Assembly: GCA_029856295.1 (NCBI GenBank)
Contig: JAHQWS010000054.1
Span: forward strand, 1 to 9,254
Direction of reading: 5' to 3'
Length of the DNA stretch: 9,254 bases
Source: Promethearchaeia archaeon
GTDB lineage: Archaea; Asgardarchaeota; Lokiarchaeia; Sigyniarchaeales; SOKP01
In this document: positions 7,771-9,254 of the stretch, piece by piece
Numbering within the stretch: position 1 is the stretch's first letter
How the letters are laid out: every line of letters begins with the position of its first letter
Notes under the pieces: generated by a model
The model's database searches: none
Told to the model about the DNA's origin: nothing
The model's input: only the letters and a program-made list of their open reading frames with translations
Program-made: the position numbers and the translations under genes

Positions 7771-8784
7771 ATGACTATAGATATATCTAATGGTATTGAA
7801 GAAGGAGATATACTGATAAAAGTTATAACATGCAATACAACAAGCATAACATTATTAACAGAAAAAAAATTTGCTGGAAAAGTAATCCAACCTGATGTAA
7901 AAGCAACTAGAGCCCTTGCTGAACATGGCTTAGCATTGAGTATTAGAATAACAACGGGCGATACCAGCCATCATATCCTATTAGATACAGGAGGTTTGAA
8001 TGGAACATTCATGAAAAATTGTGAAAATCTAAAAGTGAATTTGGACGATGTAGAGAAGATAGTGTTGAGTCATGGTCATTTTGATCATTTCGGTGGATTG
8101 ATGGATCTTATTCCTAAATTAAAGGAAGGCACTGAAATATATATAAATCCAGTCTGTTTTGAACAAAATCAAGTTGTACAAACTGCGGAAGGGGTTGAAA
8201 TTCCTGTTGAAGAATTAGGACCTAATTTAAGGAAATTAGAAAAGGAGGGTAAAGTACTAAGAAGTGCTAAATTGCCTACCCTAAACAAAGACCAAATTTT
8301 TGCCCTTGCAAATCAACATAATATTAAGATTATTGAAATTAATAAACCAGAGAAATTATATAATGGAGTTATTACCAGTGGAGAAATTGAAATTTTTGAT
8401 GATGATGAGGTTACAAAAGGAATGTATTTAGCTAAAAGTAGAAAGGAGCTTGAAAAACACACCTTTAGGGATGAAACTTCATTATATGTTAATGTAAAGG
8501 ATAAAGGTTTAGTTGTTCTCACTGGATGTGCCCATACAGGTCTTATGAATACTATAAAACATGGTCAAAAATTAACGGGGATTAAAAAAATATATGCTAT
8601 AATCGGGGGATTGCATAAGGAATATGAAAGTGATGAAAACATTGAAAAATCAGTACAATTTGTAGAAAATTTAAATCCAGAGGTAACATGTGGAATGCAC
8701 TGCACAGGTTTTCGTTTTAATACAGTAATGATGCGACATCCTTCTCATACTTTAGGAATTGTTGGAACCGAGTTTCATTTATAA
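7771..8784 (+). CDS. MBL-fold metal-dependent hydrolase, COG1237-like, copy 2
   Basis: A 337-residue paralogue of the gene at 6609. Metal-site residues are the same: SHGHFDH (His101, His103, Asp105, His106), TGCAHTG, IGGLH, MHCTG, and the ending GTEFHL. From ITSGEIE to the end, 105 of 137 residues are identical by hand count; the middle part (about residues 125-185) is far more diverged. This suggests the same chemistry on a different or modified substrate, which is inference. ATG 7771 gives MTIDISNGI aligned with copy 1; ATG 7765 would add two residues (MI). It converges on the small GTPase gene with only 24 bases between stop codons. Confidence 0.88.
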   Translation: MTIDISNGIEEGDILIKVITCNTTSITLLTEKKFAGKVIQPDVKATRALAEHGLALSIRITTGDTSHHILLDTGGLNGTFMKNCENLKVNLDDVEKIVLSHGHFDHFGGLMDLIPKLKEGTEIYINPVCFEQNQVVQTAEGVEIPVEELGPNLRKLEKEGKVLRSAKLPTLNKDQIFALANQHNIKIIEINKPEKLYNGVITSGEIEIFDDDEVTKGMYLAKSRKELEKHTFRDETSLYVNVKDKGLVVLTGCAHTGLMNTIKHGQKLTGIKKIYAIIGGLHKEYESDENIEKSVQFVENLNPEVTCGMHCTGFRFNTVMMRHPSHTLGIVGTEFHL

Positions 8785-8792
8785 TTAAATAA

Positions 8793-8807
8793 TTTTTTTA
8801 TTTTTTT
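8793..8807 (+). terminator. Oligo-T terminator after hydrolase copy 2
   Basis: Two runs of seven Ts split by one A lie within the 24-base gap after the TAA of copy 2, just before the end of the convergent GTPase gene. Confidence 0.45.
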
Positions 8808-8808
8808 G

Positions 8809-9254
8809 TTATTCTTCTTTAATTTCTTCAAATGTCTTAAAAAATAATCCAATGCCTATTAACTTAAAGGTATCTTGAATATTGATATTATTCAAAGCAG
8901 AAATTTCTATAAAAAAAGAGCTTAGTTCTTCAGCTTTTTTCATACCCTCTTCCTTAGAAACCTGTCTTTGTTCTTCCAAATCTGTTTTATTACCTATAAG
9001 AACAAATGGGATATTTCCTAATTCTTGTCGAGCATCTTTATACCAGAAATCTATAGCCTCGTTAAACGTCTTTCTTCGAGTAATATCATAAACCACAAAC
9101 ACACATTTCGCTCCTGTATAATATTTATGCCTAATTAATTTAAAATATTCTTGACCCGCAAGATCATAAATCAAGAATTTAATAAGTTCATTCTCAAAAC
9201 CTTGAATATAATATTGCTGCGTGGATATTGATATTCCTAAAGTAGGTCTATAAT
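8809..9254 (-). CDS. Ras/Rab-like small GTPase, N-terminus outside window
   Basis: About 148 C-terminal residues of a small GTPase, open at the right window edge, so the P-loop (G1) is not visible. Seen in order: YRPTLGISI (switch I with the G2 Thr), IYDLAGQE (G3, with the Gln used in hydrolysis), the VFVVYDITRRKTF strand-helix typical of Rab/Ras, IGNKTDL (G4, guanine recognition) and EISALNN (G5, in place of the common SAK). An internal TTG at 9174 is not a real start, because the frame continues upstream with family sequence. The tail ends KTFEEIKEE with no Cys, so no C-terminal prenylation motif is present. Role: a GDP/GTP switch; partners are unknown. Abundant Ras-like GTPases are characteristic of Asgard archaea, which supports the assignment of the window. 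Confidence 0.9.
   Translation of the reverse strand, partial: YRPTLGISISTQQYYIQGFENELIKFLIYDLAGQEYFKLIRHKYYTGAKCVFVVYDITRRKTFNEAIDFWYKDARQELGNIPFVLIGNKTDLEEQRQVSKEEGMKKAEELSSFFIEISALNNINIQDTFKLIGIGLFFKTFEEIKEE

Noticed and set aside
9172..9174. TTG at 9174 as start of the small GTPase.
   Set aside because: The frame upstream continues with a switch I-like sequence (YRPTLGISI), so the gene runs off the window edge.

Overview
The window reads as AT-rich, gene-dense chromosomal DNA from an archaeon, most likely an Asgard archaeon (Lokiarchaeota-like). This is an inference. It rests on a Ras/Rab-type small GTPase at the right end, archaeal-style TATA/BRE promoters close to start codons, Shine-Dalgarno sites such as GAGGCGAT and AGGTGG, oligo-T stretches after stop codons, intron-free genes, and a candidate UGA-selenocysteine codon. 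From memory, selenocysteine coding has been described in Lokiarchaeota.

Layout. (1) 1-377, minus, runs off the left edge: a HesB/IscA-like protein whose frame crosses an in-frame TGA exactly where the family has its key Cys. (2) 612-3434, plus, and 3569-6400, minus: two full-length paralogous P-type Ca2+-ATPases of the SERCA-like class, arranged tail to tail. They share a short inverted segment (3123-3230 versus 3773-3880) of about 97% nucleotide identity with abrupt edges. This suggests recent gene conversion and gives an inverted repeat whose recombination would swap the two C-termini. (3) 6609-7625 and 7771-8784, both plus: tandem paralogues of a metallo-beta-lactamase-fold hydrolase family (COG1237-like). 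(4) 8809-9254, minus, runs off the right edge: a small GTPase lacking its P-loop only because the window ends.

The two ATPases are predicted to export or sequester Ca2+ at the cost of ATP. The two hydrolases are cytosolic, metal-dependent enzymes of unknown substrate. The GTPase is a regulatory switch. Nothing in the sequence ties these into one pathway: each unit has its own promoter region and strands alternate. Two locally duplicated gene pairs side by side, one inverted and one tandem, is the main architectural theme. No RNA genes, CRISPR arrays, insertion sequences or origins were seen.
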